Origin: Gigaspora margarita
Lineage: Eukaryota > Glomeromycota > Glomeromycetes > Diversisporales > Gigasporaceae
Reading direction: 5' to 3'
Assembly (NCBI GenBank): GCA_009809945.1
Contig: WTPW01001560.1
Location: 101,114-165,113, forward strand
DNA length: 64,000 bases
In this document: positions 35,591-46,931 of the stretch, one piece after another
Layout of the letters: every line of letters starts with the position of its first letter
How positions within the stretch are numbered: the stretch's first letter is position 1
The notes under the pieces: generated by a model
The model's database searches: none
What the model saw: the letters and a program-made list of their open reading frames with translations, nothing else
Told to the model about the DNA's origin: nothing
Program-made: the position numbers and the translations under genes

Positions 35591-36377
35591 NNNNNNNNNN
35601 NNNNNNNNNNNNNNNNNNNNNNNNNNNNNNNNNNNNNNNNNNNNNNNNNNNNNNNNNNNNNNNNNNNNNNNNNNNNNNNNNNNNNNNNNNNNNNNNNNNN
35701 NNNNNNNNNNNNNNNNNNNNNNNNNNNNNNNNNNNNNNNNNNNNNNNNNNNNNNNNNNNNNNNNNNNNNNNNNNNNNNNNNNNNNNNNNNNNNNNNNNNN
35801 NNNNNNNNNNNNNNNNNNNNNNNNNNNNNNNNNNNNNNNNNNNNNNNNNNNNNNNNNNNNNNNNNNNNNNNNNNNNNNNNNNNNNNNNNNNNNNNNNNNN
35901 NNNNNNNNNNNNNNNNNNNNNNNNNNNNNNNNNNNNNNNNNNNNNNNNNNNNNNNNNNNNNNNNNNNNNNNNNNNNNNNNNNNNNNNNNNNNNNNNNNNN
36001 NNNNNNNNNNNNNNNNNNNNNNNNNNNNNNNNNNNNNNNNNNNNNNNNNNNNNNNNNNNNNNNNNNNNNNNNNNNNNNNNNNNNNNNNNNNNNNNNNNNN
36101 NNNNNNNNNNNNNNNNNNNNNNNNNNNNNNNNNNNNNNNNNNNNNNNNNNNNNNNNNNNNNNNNNNNNNNNNNNNNNNNNNNNNNNNNNNNNNNNNNNNN
36201 NNNNNNNNNNNNNNNNNNNNNNNNNNNNNNNNNNNNNNNNNNNNNNNNNNNNNNNNNNNNNNNNNNNNNNNNNNNNNNNNNNNNNNNNNNNNNNNNNNNN
36301 NNNNNNNNNNNNNNNNNNNNNNNNNNNNNNNNNNNNNNNNNNNNNNNNNNNNNNNNNNNNNNNNNNNNNNNNNNNNN
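35591..36377. other. sequence gap (787 N)
   Basis: A run of N inside the Helitron. Frames drawn across it are artefacts. Confidence 0.95.
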
Positions 36378-36589
36378 ATCTATTAAAGAAGCATCGAGTG
36401 GCTCTTTTGATACCTATTACACTAAAATCAAGGTATGTTCTGCTTATATCATAGTGTGGATCAATATTGTTCTGTCTGGTCAACATTTGCTTTTAATTAT
36501 TTGTCTATATATATGTGTATAAAATTGTAAATATCGTGTTATAATAATTAAAAAAAAAATTTTTAAAACAAATTGTGTTCATAGCAGAT

Positions 36590-39290
36590 TATTTACAATA
36601 TATTGTGGTTACCAGAATAATAAGTAAGTTCTGTAACAAAATTTTCACAGTAACACAATAGAAATCACAATAATTCCAATACAAGCAAACTCAACCTTAA
36701 CTACATATTATGTATTAGTGGAATAGCGAGTAAGTTTTGTAACATAGTATTTTACCACATACTATGATCAGTGCAAAAGTGAGAACTGATGACTCACAAT
36801 AGAAATCTTAATTTTAATGCAATTTACAGTTACAACCAAATTCTATAGTAACTAGAATAGCAAGTTCTGTGACAGAATTTTCACATACTTCATGGTAGAA
36901 CATGATGATTCTAATACAAACTAACTCACAGACAGTGTTATTAGAATAGTAAGTAAGTTATATAACAATTTTATGGTAACTCACAATATAAATTACAATA
37001 ACTCTATTACAAACTAACTCAATCTTAACTATGAAGAAACCATGATAATTCCAATGCAACAAACTCAACCTTAATTATACTATATTTACTAGAATAGCAC
37101 AATAATTCTTATGCAAACCAATTTGATTTTATCCACATATTGTAATTACCAGAATAGCAAGATGATAATTTCAATACAAATTTACTTAATTTTCATTACT
37201 ATATAACATATTAGAAGGACATATAACAGAATTTTTTACAATAACATATAATAGGAATTATGATAATTTTATGCAAACTAACTCAGCTTTAATTATATAC
37301 TATGCATTATTGAAATTTTTTACAGTGGCTCATTATAGAAGTTACTATAAATTTAATGCAAACCAACTCAATTTAACCAATACTATAGTTACCAGTTAGA
37401 AAGTTCTATAACAGAATTTTTACAGTAATATTGAAATCTTGTTAATTCAATGCAAACTAACTCAATCTTAACCACACACTATGGTTACTGGAGTTGTAAG
37501 GTTTGTAATAGAATTTTTATAGTAAATGTAAAAAAAATTACAATAATTTCAATACAAACTATGTATTAATGGAATAGTAATTTTATAACAATTTTCAATA
37601 ACTCACAATAAATGTTATAATAATTCAATGCAAATTAAACTTTAATTACATACCATGGTCATTGAATAGCAAGTAAGTGCAATAACAAAACTTTTATAGC
37701 ATTATATGATAGAATTACAATAATTTTAATGTAAACTAACTCAACTTAACCACAAACTGTGGTTACAAGAATAGAAAATAAGTTTTGTAACTGAATTTTT
37801 TACAGTAACTTCTACAGAGATTACCATAATTCCAATTCAAACAAATTTACCTTAACTATGATAATTCAATACTAAATAAACTGTATACTGTTATCAAAAG
37901 AATATTGAATTCTGTAACAAATTCTTTTATAGTAGAAGTAATGCCAAACTTACTTGATTTCAAGCACATATTTCTAGAATAGTAAGTTTTATAATATAAT
38001 TTTTTTTACAGTAACTTATAATAGCAATCATGATAATTCAATATAAATTAATTCAACCTTATTACTATATGCTGCATTATTGAGTAAGTTATATAATGAA
38101 ATTGTTTAAAATATCTTATTTCTTATAGTTAAGTTAGAATAATTCAAATACAAACCAACTTAACTGCATTTGTGTTACTAGAATAGCAAGTAAATTTTAA
38201 AATAGAATTTTTACAGTAATACAATGGATTTTATGATACTTCTGATACAAACTAACTCAAATTTAACTACATAATATAGTTATCAAGTAATTTCTATAAC
38301 AGTATTTTTACAGTAACTCATAATAAAATTACAATAATTAAATGCAACCAACCTCAATCTTAACCACATATTATGGCCATAGCAAATAATCCTATAACAG
38401 AATTTTTTAGTAACTCTCAGCAAAAATTTTAATAATTTTGATACAAACTACTTCAATTTTAGCTTATATAAAAATTATATAAAAATACAATAATTCCAAT
38501 GCAAATTAATTTAATCTTAATTACATACTGTGAATATAAAATAACAAGTATGTACTATAACAGAATTTTACAATACTTCTAATGCAAAACAACTCAACCT
38601 TAAATGCATACTATGGTCATTGGAATGGTAAGTAAATTTTGCAATAATTTTTTTAAGTAGCTCAACAGTTGCAATTAATATAGTACTAATACAAACTAAC
38701 TCAATCTAAACTAATATAAATCATGATAATTTCAATACAAACTAACTCAACCTTAACTGCATGCTGTAGTCACCATAATAGGATTCTGTAGATGAATTTT
38801 TTAACTTATAGCAGAAATTACAAACTAATTTGACCTAATTATATATTGTGGTCAAAAGTAGCAGTAAATTTGTAACAAAATTTTTACAGTAACTTAATAA
38901 TAATTTTAATGCAAACTAGCTCAACCACTGTATACTGCAGTAGTAGAAATTTTTTTATAGTAGCTTATGATTGAAATTATAATAATTCTAATACAAACCA
39001 TCTCAACCTTATATTACTGAAATAATGAGTAAGTTCTATAACATACTATTTATGATAACTCATAATAAAAATCACAATTATTCTGATGCTAACTAAACCA
39101 ACCTTAATTACATAGTGTTATTACAAAATTTTTTAAGTAACTCATGATATAAATTATGATAATTTTATTATGAACTTAACCTCTGTGTGTTCTGCATTAG
39201 CAAGTAAGTTTTTAGGCAGAATTTTTGCAGCAAATCTTAATAGAAACTATGATAATTCTAATTCAAATTAACTCAATCATATACNACAGT
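36590..39290. repeat. ~107-bp satellite, about 25 degenerate units, inside the Helitron
   Basis: Units follow the order: AACTCAACCTTAACTACATA, CTATGGTTACCAGAATAGC, AAGTAAGTTCTGTAACAGAA, TTTTTACAGTAACTCACAAT, AGAAATTACAATAATTCCAA, TGCAAACT. Unit lengths vary because of small deletions. One lone unit of the same sequence occurs at about 50218-50350 in the Helitron at 47451-50438. No coding content. Confidence 0.8.
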
Positions 39291-40156
39291 TANCCAATTT
39301 GTTTGGTCACTTATTTTCTAATAACCATAGTAACTTGATTCCAGAAATCTCTCGAGTAACTCAATTTAAATAGTATAAACANGAAAATACATACAATCAA
39401 ACATGATACTATCAGATCAATAGTATAACAATAAATAAAAATCTTATAAAGGCTAAAATAGCAGATTGGACATTTTGTCCAATAAAGTCATCTGATCTCG
39501 CAATAATGATTACNTTGTCACTTCATTGACAAGCTCTCAAAAAGAAATCAATAAAAAGGTTGGTAATCTCTGATTTCTTAAAGCTACTCTGATTAAATTT
39601 TATATCATGGTATCAAAGTAGTTTAAAAATTAATAATCTATTAATTAAACGATTTTATTTATTCTTTTTTTTAATTGCAATATTCACAGAATTTTGCAAT
39701 AATTTATAAATTATTATTTGTAAGTAATTGAAGTAAATATGCAACTAACTAAGGGTGTTCTCAAGCACCTCAATCAATGGATCAGAGGCAAATTTTTAAT
39801 TAGTCAGAAAATGAATAAATGAATCAAGGGAGTTACCATTTCGATGAGAAAATCAGTGAGATGCAGACCACCTTTTTTCTCCAAAAATTTACAATTGATA
39901 AAGGTCGCTCAAGCACTACTCTTACTTTTTTTTTAATAAACAATGAATTCTCAACAAATTTATGACTGATCCAAAAAATTGCTATTTTATTTTTAATGTT
40001 AGAAGATTTTAAAACAAATAGATACCTTGATACGAATGTAGTAAATACAATACATCTCTTAAAATTTAACCAAACCATAATGAATACTATTATTCCATTC
40101 TTCTCTTATCTAAATTTAAAAGCTCCTCAGCAAGGAAGGCCCAAACCTGATGGGTT

Positions 40157-40285
40157 TTGGGTAGACGTTTTCCCGTATTTAACAGATACGAAGGCTATAA
40201 CTCATTTGGAAAACATTTTCATATTACCTATGCTACTTTTGATGCAATTGTTTCACGATTAGAAAACCACTCTGCTTTAAGTGAA
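40157..40285 (+). pseudogene. Harbinger-type transposase N-terminal remnant
   Basis: The frame includes EGYNSFGKHFHITYATFDAI and then VSRLENHSALSE. The F-x-I-T-Y-x-T-F-D-x-I-V-x-x-L motif is typical of the N-terminal helical region of DDE superfamily (HARBI1-like) transposases. No catalytic domain remains; the frame is cut directly by the inserted element at 40289. The preceding sequence (39996-40156) may be more of the same protein in another frame. Confidence 0.5.
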
Positions 40286-40288
40286 ATA

Positions 40289-40768
40289 GGACCCCGAATA
40301 ATACATATAAAGGTTATATTGAAATTTTGGATAAAAAAGGCACTTTTTTACTAAGATGTTATATTTGAAAAGCGGATATTGGCCAAAAGGTTATATTTAA
40401 AAGTGGATAAAAGCCTTTAATGTTATGTTATTTAAAATGGATAAAATTATAAATTTTAGATAGGTTATATTTAAAATTTGGATAACAAATAAAAAAAAAA
40501 AAAAAAAAAAGGAAAAATTTTTTTTTAGAAAAAAATTTTTTTTGAGAAAAAATTTTTTCTGATGAAATTTTTTTGAAGGAAAATTTTTTTAAAAAAAAAT
40601 TTTTTGAAAGTAAAATATATTTGTTATATTTGTTAAATAGATAAATTATTTAAATATTAAAGCTTATATTATAAAATAAGGTTAATTAGCTCTAATAAAA
40701 AGTGGATAAAATTTACAAAAAGTTTATATTAAAGCCAATATAACCTCTATATGTATTATTCGGGGTCC
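40289..40768. mobile_element. TIR element of the GGACCCCGAA family
   Basis: 480 bp with ends GGACCCCGAATAATACATAT and (reversed) the same 20 bases, continuing to AGGTTATATT. The interior repeats GGTTATATTTRAAA and GTGGATAAA phrases, then A/T runs. Second copy of the element at 2834-3517. Inserted into the Harbinger transposase remnant. No transposase or known superfamily signature. Confidence 0.75.
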
Positions 40769-41234
40769 CGTGCAACTGCATAGAAATTTTTTTATTGGAT
40801 TTTTTAGACGTTTTAGGTGGCATTATGAAGATCACGTAAAATAGAAAAAGAGTATGCTCAAGCATTTAATTCTATTAATATCATCATTGATTGTGATGCT
40901 TGAGCGTCATCACGATCATTATTGAATCAATTGATTGAGATGCTTGAGAACGACCTAAATAAGAGACTAACTAAAAAATGTGAACAACTTAATACCTTTT
41001 GCACATTTCTTGGTTGTTAAATTTTTAATTATTTTTATGCATTGAGATTTAGTCAATGAGTACAAGTACCTAAAAGCGTTGCGTAAGCAACGCGAGACAA
41101 GCTAGTTCTTTTTAATTTCATATGCATACAATTATGGTTGGGCACGGATCGGTCAGTAGTCAATCTTGACGTGATCAGTTTGATCATTCTGGTCTAAGGA
41201 TTTTAACTAGTTAAATTGGTTAGGTGATAAAATA

Positions 41235-41419
41235 CAGTTGGAGCTCCCAAAACCGATCTTGTCAAAACTGATAATCTGTCCAATCTGATAAAAAAAATCA
41301 ATCTATAAAGTCTGTTTTTGCTACATAAATCTAATAATTTATAATATTTCAAATCCGATAACCTCTCAATACCGATACAAAATCAGTCACTATGCATACG
41401 ATTTGTGGAGGCTCATCTG
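41235..41419 (+). mobile_element. mariner-type MITE (CAGTTGRAC ends)
   Basis: The left end CAGTTGGAGCTCCCAAAACC is preceded by TA; the right end is the inverted GGAGGCTCATCTG. Copy of 50908-51092 at the corresponding position of the sister segment, more decayed at the right end. Confidence 0.65.
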
Positions 41420-41888
41420 CAAATGAATTTGGAAATAATAATATTTTTGTTAGATTGCATTAGTAGAAACAAAATGAAATAACTAATTAAATGAGTCTAA
41501 ACAGATTTTAAAGACATCTACAAAAAAAAAAGATAGAGTAAGTTTGATTGCATTATTAAGAGTAGCAAGTAGCCCAAATAAGAAAATATCATTGATTAGG
41601 AAATTACGCTAGGAATATTCTTTTTTTAAAAAAATATTTTATAAAAATTTATCTAGTTTAAAATTTTCCTATAAACCCTATTTTAATTCTGTAGCTAAAA
41701 GTTTATTAATAATATGTTAAAGAAGTGCTTAAACTAAATTCATTTACGAATTTTAAAGATCAATGATATAAAAAATATCACATAAATAAGATTCTTTGAT
41801 ACTTCCTTAAAAAAGCAATAATTAATTTGAATGAAATAAATTTGAAACTCCTCAAAATTAAATAAAACTAAAGTTTATTAATTGCACT

Positions 41889-43746
41889 TTAATTCTTTTT
41901 TTGAATTTGGAATATTTCATATTCTGATACTGAAAACCGATCTTTTGTATTTCTAAGTGCTATTTCATATGCATATTGCCTACATCCACATCCATTTTGA
42001 TCAAAATTATCATACATACGAAGATCACCTTCAGCATTATATGCACCAAAACATGGACCAAGAACACAATGATTAAAAATTGCATAATTAGTATTTTTTA
42101 CACGACTTAAAATAGAGGAAAGAATAGCGCCATTTTTTATAGAAAAAATAAAGCTATCATTGCAATCTGTCCAGGATCCTTGTGATTTACCCCATTTTAT
42201 GGGATTATAACCACCAAGAATTTCATCAGTATCTTTAACCTTCATTAACAAAATAGTATTTTCTTGCTTGTCACATAATTTCCAAAATGTAGCAGTAGTA
42301 AAATCATCTCTAGTTCCGCGAACAAGTAATTTAAATTTATATGGATTATCTTCTATTGAATATAGTTTAGCTTTTTTATCAATCCATGATGCAATTTCGG
42401 CAGCATGTTCTTCATTAATAACTGTTGAAAATGGTTCCAACGTACGTATTGGTAATATGGGTGTCAAAATTATTCGAGGTGGAAGAATTATTGATGATAT
42501 TTCTCGATTTGGATTGGTAATTCTTTTCATTATGTCTTTCCAAAGATCTCTTTCTAGGATTGTTTGATATGGTTCTATATTATCAACAATATCATCTATA
42601 GGTATTTGAAAATAACGGATATGAGGTAAACAATTTTGTAATGTAGTTTTTAAAGCTTGGAAATTTTCAGGAGTCAAATCTTCTGGTCCACCTGATGGTA
42701 AGTTGGGATTTTGTGCAACTCCCCATTTAATTACATAATTCCAAATTTTTAATTCTTCCATTTGTAAATCATCTCGTTTAATAAGGGATACTAATGCATT
42801 TTCTTGAAGTGATGTAAAATCTTCAGAGTCAAAGATCTTAGTTGGATACTTTACCAAATAATCATTACACCATTTTTGCAAATTTTGAAATTGATTATTT
42901 TGAAAGCTTTTTTGATAAATTTGTGTAAAATGTAAACGAAGCCAGTGGGATTTTTCTTCAATCAAGTGTTTCTCAAGGAATGAAGTCAATTCTTCAAGAA
43001 GAAACTCATTAACCACAATCAAAAGATCAAAAATGAAAGATGCATCTTGCTTTTCTAGTAAAATTACTCCTCCATAAATATATCTGCATTAAAGTAATAA
43101 TTTTGCAAGATTAGTTCTTGTGTATATAATAAAAAACAACCCTATATTCGCCCATAAAAAAAATGCCGCTGACGTTGCTTGATAAAATAATTGAGTCTAA
43201 ATCATAATAACGAGCGATAACCATGTCTAAAAAATTAGTTATATCAAATATCATACTAACAAAGCTACTACGAAACTTTTTCAACAATAAGAGATGATTA
43301 AAAAATTTTTCGTAGCTTTGTTCAGTATGGCATTTCTACAACCAAATTTTTGTCATTTTTTTTATTTACATTCATAATAAATAATGATAAGCGATGTCAA
43401 TTATTTTATCAAGTGAATTCAGCGGCATTTTTTTTATGCACGATGCTAGGATTGTTATGTAATAAATGTTACGATAAATGTGTTATATAACTCACTTAAT
43501 AATGACTTCAAATTGTTCAGTAGAAATATGGTTTAAATTAATTGTTTTAACATTACTATTATCTTTGCAGGCTTTTGCTAATTCGTTACGAAAATACAAA
43601 GATCTATATCTTAAAATATTTGAATGTGCTTGAAATATTCTTGCATTTGATGACTCTCCTATTTTAATAATTACATTAAAATCTTCTTTATCATCAAGAA
43701 GTTCAAGATAATTATTAGAAAGTTTTTCAAAGAATTTCGTCGTCAT
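41889..43746 (-). CDS. BTB-BACK-TLDc domain protein (two exons)
   Basis: Exon 1 is 43746-43496 and exon 2 is 43083-41889, giving 481 residues. The intron (43495-43084, 412 bp) has a GTGAGT donor and a GCAG acceptor and splits a Lys codon. The start is the Met of MTTKFFEKLSNNYLELLDDK, the usual start of this family; the frame continues 33 codons upstream with unrelated sequence. Domains: BTB/POZ at about residues 20-115 (EDFNVIIKIGE, FQAHSNILRYRSLYFRNEL, YIYGGVILLE), BACK at about 125-230 (WCNDYLVKYPTKIF, LQMEELKIWNYVIKWGVAQN), TLDc at about 300-478 (INEEHAAEIASWID, ATFWKLCDKQENTILLMKVK, GGYNP, FSVSEYEIFQIQKK). Such proteins are abundant in Rhizophagus-like fungi; BTB usually mediates dimerisation or Cullin-3 binding, and the role of TLDc here is unknown. 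Length and motifs are complete, so it is probably functional. Two broken relatives lie nearby. No promoter is recognised. Confidence 0.9.
43137..43454. mobile_element. MITE inserted in the BTB gene intron
   Basis: Inverted ends of about 40 bp: CAACCCTATATTCGCCCATA on the left and CAATCCTAGCATCGTGCATA (reversed) on the right, both continuing AAAAAAATGCCGCTGA. An inner inverted pair (CAAAGCTAC / GTAGCTTTG) lies at the centre. The paralogous intron at 52710-52788 is 79 bp and lacks it, so it inserted after the duplication. The exact target duplication is unclear. Confidence 0.85.
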
Positions 43747-43859
43747 TTCGGTCAAATATAGTAGGTACGTACGAAATTGATTTAAATAGGAAATGGTTGC
43801 ACAAATAGTTACATGACACAGCAGGCTAATGCAGCTAAATATCATGATTCGCAGGATTC

Positions 43860-44460
43860 AGATAAGAAAATTAATAAACATAATAGATGAACGGGCTTAA
43901 CTTAATTTTTGAAATTTTTCGGATGTGGGCCATTAATCAGCCGTTAGCCAGACGCTTATTCAATATTTTAGTAGGAAAGCAAGTGGCTTAAATCACCTAT
44001 TGTCAAATCAAATTCGATGTGGTTTGCATTTATATATTTAATGATATAAATTTTGTAACATAAATTTATAAATCTTTTAATAAGAATACTTTATGAGCAA
44101 TACTATTTGTACCCCGTTTTTGTCCTTTATATTCCCTCCTATTTATACGCATAATATAAACACGTAAATGATTATAGTTCTTAATTTAAGATGATTGAAA
44201 CGTTTTTATATATATCATTTTTAGTTGATTATAATAGTCTTTATATAAAAGTACTGCATGTTATATATTGTTTGCACTATAACTATATCATGCGCATTGA
44301 TTAAATAAGTTTGTTACATGGACAGGGGGATGAATAACAAAAAGGGAGGAATAAATAGCAATTTTCTAATTTATATGGGAAATAAATAATTTAATGCAAA
44401 TAAATCCAAGTGTCATGATATATAATTATTTAAAATTGCTAATTAATAAAAAATATTATG
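43860..44460 (+). repeat. segmental repeat, spacer upstream of the intact BTB gene
   Basis: Contains ATAAATTTATAAATCTTTTA, AATGATTATAGTTCTTAATT and an ACTATATCATGCG phrase. The same spacer is found at 31690-32190 (plus) and inverted at 20700-21220. Non-coding. Confidence 0.65.
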
Positions 44461-45676
44461 TTTATTAAATAAGTTATTTGTAAATAAAAAAAACCAAATG
44501 AAAATTAAATCTTTTTAATAAAATATTTTAGACCTTAAATAAAAGCAACTCAACAAAAACTTGATTAATTTATTAAAAATTTTCTTAAATATATTAAGTT
44601 ATTGTGAGTTATTTTTTTTCAATCGTTCAAGGAATTAGAAACTATTTGTTGTGTCTCTACTGACTCTTTCCCATTTTTGTTGGTGCGTTATGTCTGGTAT
44701 CTCTTTTCATAGTATTAAAGAATTTATTCGGTTTTTTTATCCTGACGATTTTTAAAATAGAGATGATGTTGAATCATTTTAAATTTATTAAATTCCAATA
44801 AGTTAAACACAAAATTCTATTCTCAAGTTTTACCAGGCAGTAGATTGAATATATGAGAATTGATACGAAATATAAAGATAAATATTTAAGGGTACTTTCA
44901 TACGCTAATAAAAGAAAATAACAGATTTTTTTAAAAATGACTGAGTAAATTATAACAACTTGTATTTATAGTTGTTAGACCAAACCTTTTTTGTATGATG
45001 AAAAGATGAAACCTAAGCCCCAAAAAGAGGAAACCTCAAATTCATCTGACAAAAGACGATAGCCCAAACCTAAAATGACTAAATCCTAAAGATCCCACTA
45101 AAAAAAAAAAAACCTTACCGACATTCTATGTTAATAACGAAACCCTAGTTATTCCTGTTAGACAAAAAAATGATTACTGAAAATCTATATTTTGCTATTA
45201 ATTAAAACAAACCTATAATTTATATACTTAAAAAAAAACAACAAATTATTATTGAGCCTCTTTATTTTTATTTAATGCTGGGGACGTTTATAGGCTTAAC
45301 CCGGCCTATATATTTAGTTTTTTTAAAAAAAAAAGCTAATTACAAAATTTATAATATTTAAATAAATAAATATATAAAAGTAATTATTGATATATGATGA
45401 TGAATTTAGTAAATTTATAGATTCAAAAAATTTTTCACTAGAAAATGTTAAACACGGCAATAATGTTAACCTCATAATTCAAATTATAGCTCAAAAATTT
45501 GTTAAATAATTTTCTAGTAAGTGATATTAGCGTTAAAGTTATAAAATGAAACCTTTTAAAGTTTATGATATTATCATATCGAACATGAAGTATTAATAAT
45601 TGGCTAAAATACATGTGCAGTACATCAATATTAAGTTTATATAAGGTAATTGCTTAACTGCATTGCGATAAAACTT

Positions 45677-46012
45677 AAACCAGCCCTATAAAAAAAATCT
45701 TTTTGGAATTGTTCAGAATATCTGAAATTATCCAATTTATTGTTCGGAAATCACTCCGTTCCGAACATTTTAAAGGATGTTTATTGAGAGTATATGCTCT
45801 TATACGTTTTTTATGCGTTTTTATACGTTTTTTATACGAGAGTTTTTAATCAAAATGTTACTTTTTACATCTCGTGCAAACATCATAATGAAAACAGTAT
45901 AAACATTTAACATCTTTTAAATGTGGTCGGAACGGGTCGATTTCTGAATAAAAAAATTGAATAATTTCAGAATTTTCTGAATAATTCCAAGAGATTTTTT
46001 TTTTATAGTACT
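45677..46012. mobile_element. foldback element (CTATAAAAAAAATCT ends)
   Basis: The left arm CTATAAAAAAAATCTTTTTG then GGAATTGTTCAGAATATCTG is matched by the inverted right arm; arms are about 100 bp, extending to CCGTTCCGA strings. Two TTATACGTTTTTTATACG-like repeats lie between. Its termini resemble those of 22012-22119. Confidence 0.7.
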
Positions 46013-46438
46013 TTTAAGTTATTATTTAGAATTTTATTTGTAATATAAGTGATAAATCACTTCTAATTAAGTTTCTAATTGAAATTGATCTAAGTATAAA
46101 TTGTATATTTTAAAATTTTACTTATATAAACATAAAAATGTAGGCAGCCAACAGCGCACTTACTTACAATTATTTATTATATAATCGGTTTCTTCATCTT
46201 TTATTAGTTTGTCACCCTTTGCAGTTTCGTAAGTTCAGTTTAAGATTTTAATTGACGAAGACGAAACTAGGTTTCGCATTTCGTCAACGCAAAACCTCGA
46301 TAACAACTATACTCATATTAAAAACTATAATATAGATTATTTTTCTTTTTCATAGTAAACAAGGGTCGTATAACAGTTGTTATACGTCAAATAGACTCAC
46401 ACAAACTCGCGTTATAACAGAAAAAGAAAAATAAATCC

Positions 46439-46658
46439 GTTATTGGATGTTCCGCATCCAATAACAGCGTATCTGGCTTTGAATTTAATGTGCTTGACAA
46501 CCTGAGCCCCTTCGGGGCCCAGGTTAGCACATAAAATTCAAAGCCAGATACTTCTTTTATTTGTCATCCAAAATGATCATCCCGTGATCCTTCGGATCAC
46601 GGTATTCTCATTTCTCCTGCCAAATAAAAATGTTATTGGATGCTACACATCCAATAAC
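46439..46658. repeat. cluster of GC-rich hairpins bounded by two matching stem-loops
   Basis: The outer hairpins are GTTATTGGATG-loop-CATCCAATAAC at 46439-46465 and at 46632-46658, differing only in the loop. Between them is an ~80-bp stem-loop (46469-46551) with arms ATCTGGCTTTGAATTT and a CCCC-TTC-GGGG tip, and a CCGTGATCC-TTC-GGATCACGG hairpin (46582-46602). Just upstream (46260-46400) are ACGAAGACGAAACT-type and GTATAAC-AGT-TGTTATAC palindromes. This style resembles the dispersed hairpins of fungal mitochondrial genomes, but no mitochondrial gene is present. Confidence 0.75.
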
Positions 46659-46931
46659 TATTTATTATATTCACAAGATAGTATATATTCTTAGAGATTT
46701 TCACAGTTACATTATTTTACAAATTAAACACACTTGTAGAATAGTCTCATTTTACAGATATTGGTTTATCTAAAGAAAAGGATAAATGCAAAGTAGAGAT
46801 ATGATATATGGTGTGTTGCTTATGCGGTAGAAATGTATTAAAAAGTCAAACATACAAATCAATACTAATGATTTGATATTTTGGCAGAAATAACAATCAG
46901 ACAAATACTTTACCATTTTATTACATTTAAC

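Larger units (their letters stand above)
39753..40955. mobile_element. PIF/Harbinger-type element with transposase fragment
   Basis: The left end GGGTGTTCTCAAGCACCTCA and the reversed right end GGTCGTTCTCAAGCATCTCA are inverted repeats, continuing to ATCAATKGATYCA. TAA lies outside both ends (39750-39752, 40956-40958), the Harbinger target. CTCAAGCA is repeated inside both ends. It holds the transposase remnant at 40157-40285 and a later TIR element at 40289-40768. Confidence 0.7.
34751..41105 (+). mobile_element. Helitron, 6.35 kb, non-autonomous, with empty-site support
   Basis: The 5' end is TCTATCTATATAATTAAAAC after A; the 3' end is a GCGTTGC-GTAA-GCAACGC stem-loop, then GAGACAAG and CTAG before T. 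Removing 34751-41105 joins CGATACA to TTCTTTTTAATTTCATA, which is the uninterrupted sequence at about 47249-47278 in the sister segment. The element contains the family module (about 35015-35260), a 787-bp gap, a ~107-bp satellite (36590-39290) and a Harbinger element (39753-40955). No Rep/helicase frame is visible, though the gap could hide up to 787 bp. Confidence 0.8.
41106..43880 (+). repeat. segmental repeat, right part of the unit carrying the intact BTB gene
   Basis: Colinear with 47263-47302 plus 50802-53090: the TTTTTAATTTCATA start, the mariner MITE, the AAATGAATTTGGAAATAATA stretch and the complete BTB-TLDc gene. Differences from the other copy include the intronic MITE at 43137-43454. 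Confidence 0.75.
44970..46658. mobile_element. 1.7-kb insertion absent from the paralogous segment
   Basis: The segment at about 34195-34230 runs straight from ...CAACTTATATTTA to the ATTCACAAG string, whereas here about 1.7 kb intervenes. TATTTAT (44963-44969 and 46659-46665) flanks it as a possible 7-bp duplication. The insert contains a foldback element (45677-46012) and a cluster of GC-rich hairpins (46439-46658). No coding frame is recognised. It may be more than one insertion. Confidence 0.55.

Noticed and set aside
35539..36486. Reading frames of about 300 codons on both strands
   Set aside because: Most of their length is the 787-N gap.
36590..39290. Possible CRISPR array (regular ~107-bp period)
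   Set aside because: Units are degenerate over their whole length, with no short conserved repeat separated by unique spacers, and the context is eukaryotic.
42268..42567. Plus-strand 99-codon frame
   Set aside because: Lies opposite exon 2 of the BTB-TLDc gene; the corresponding frame in the pseudogene (51911-52195) is the same shadow.
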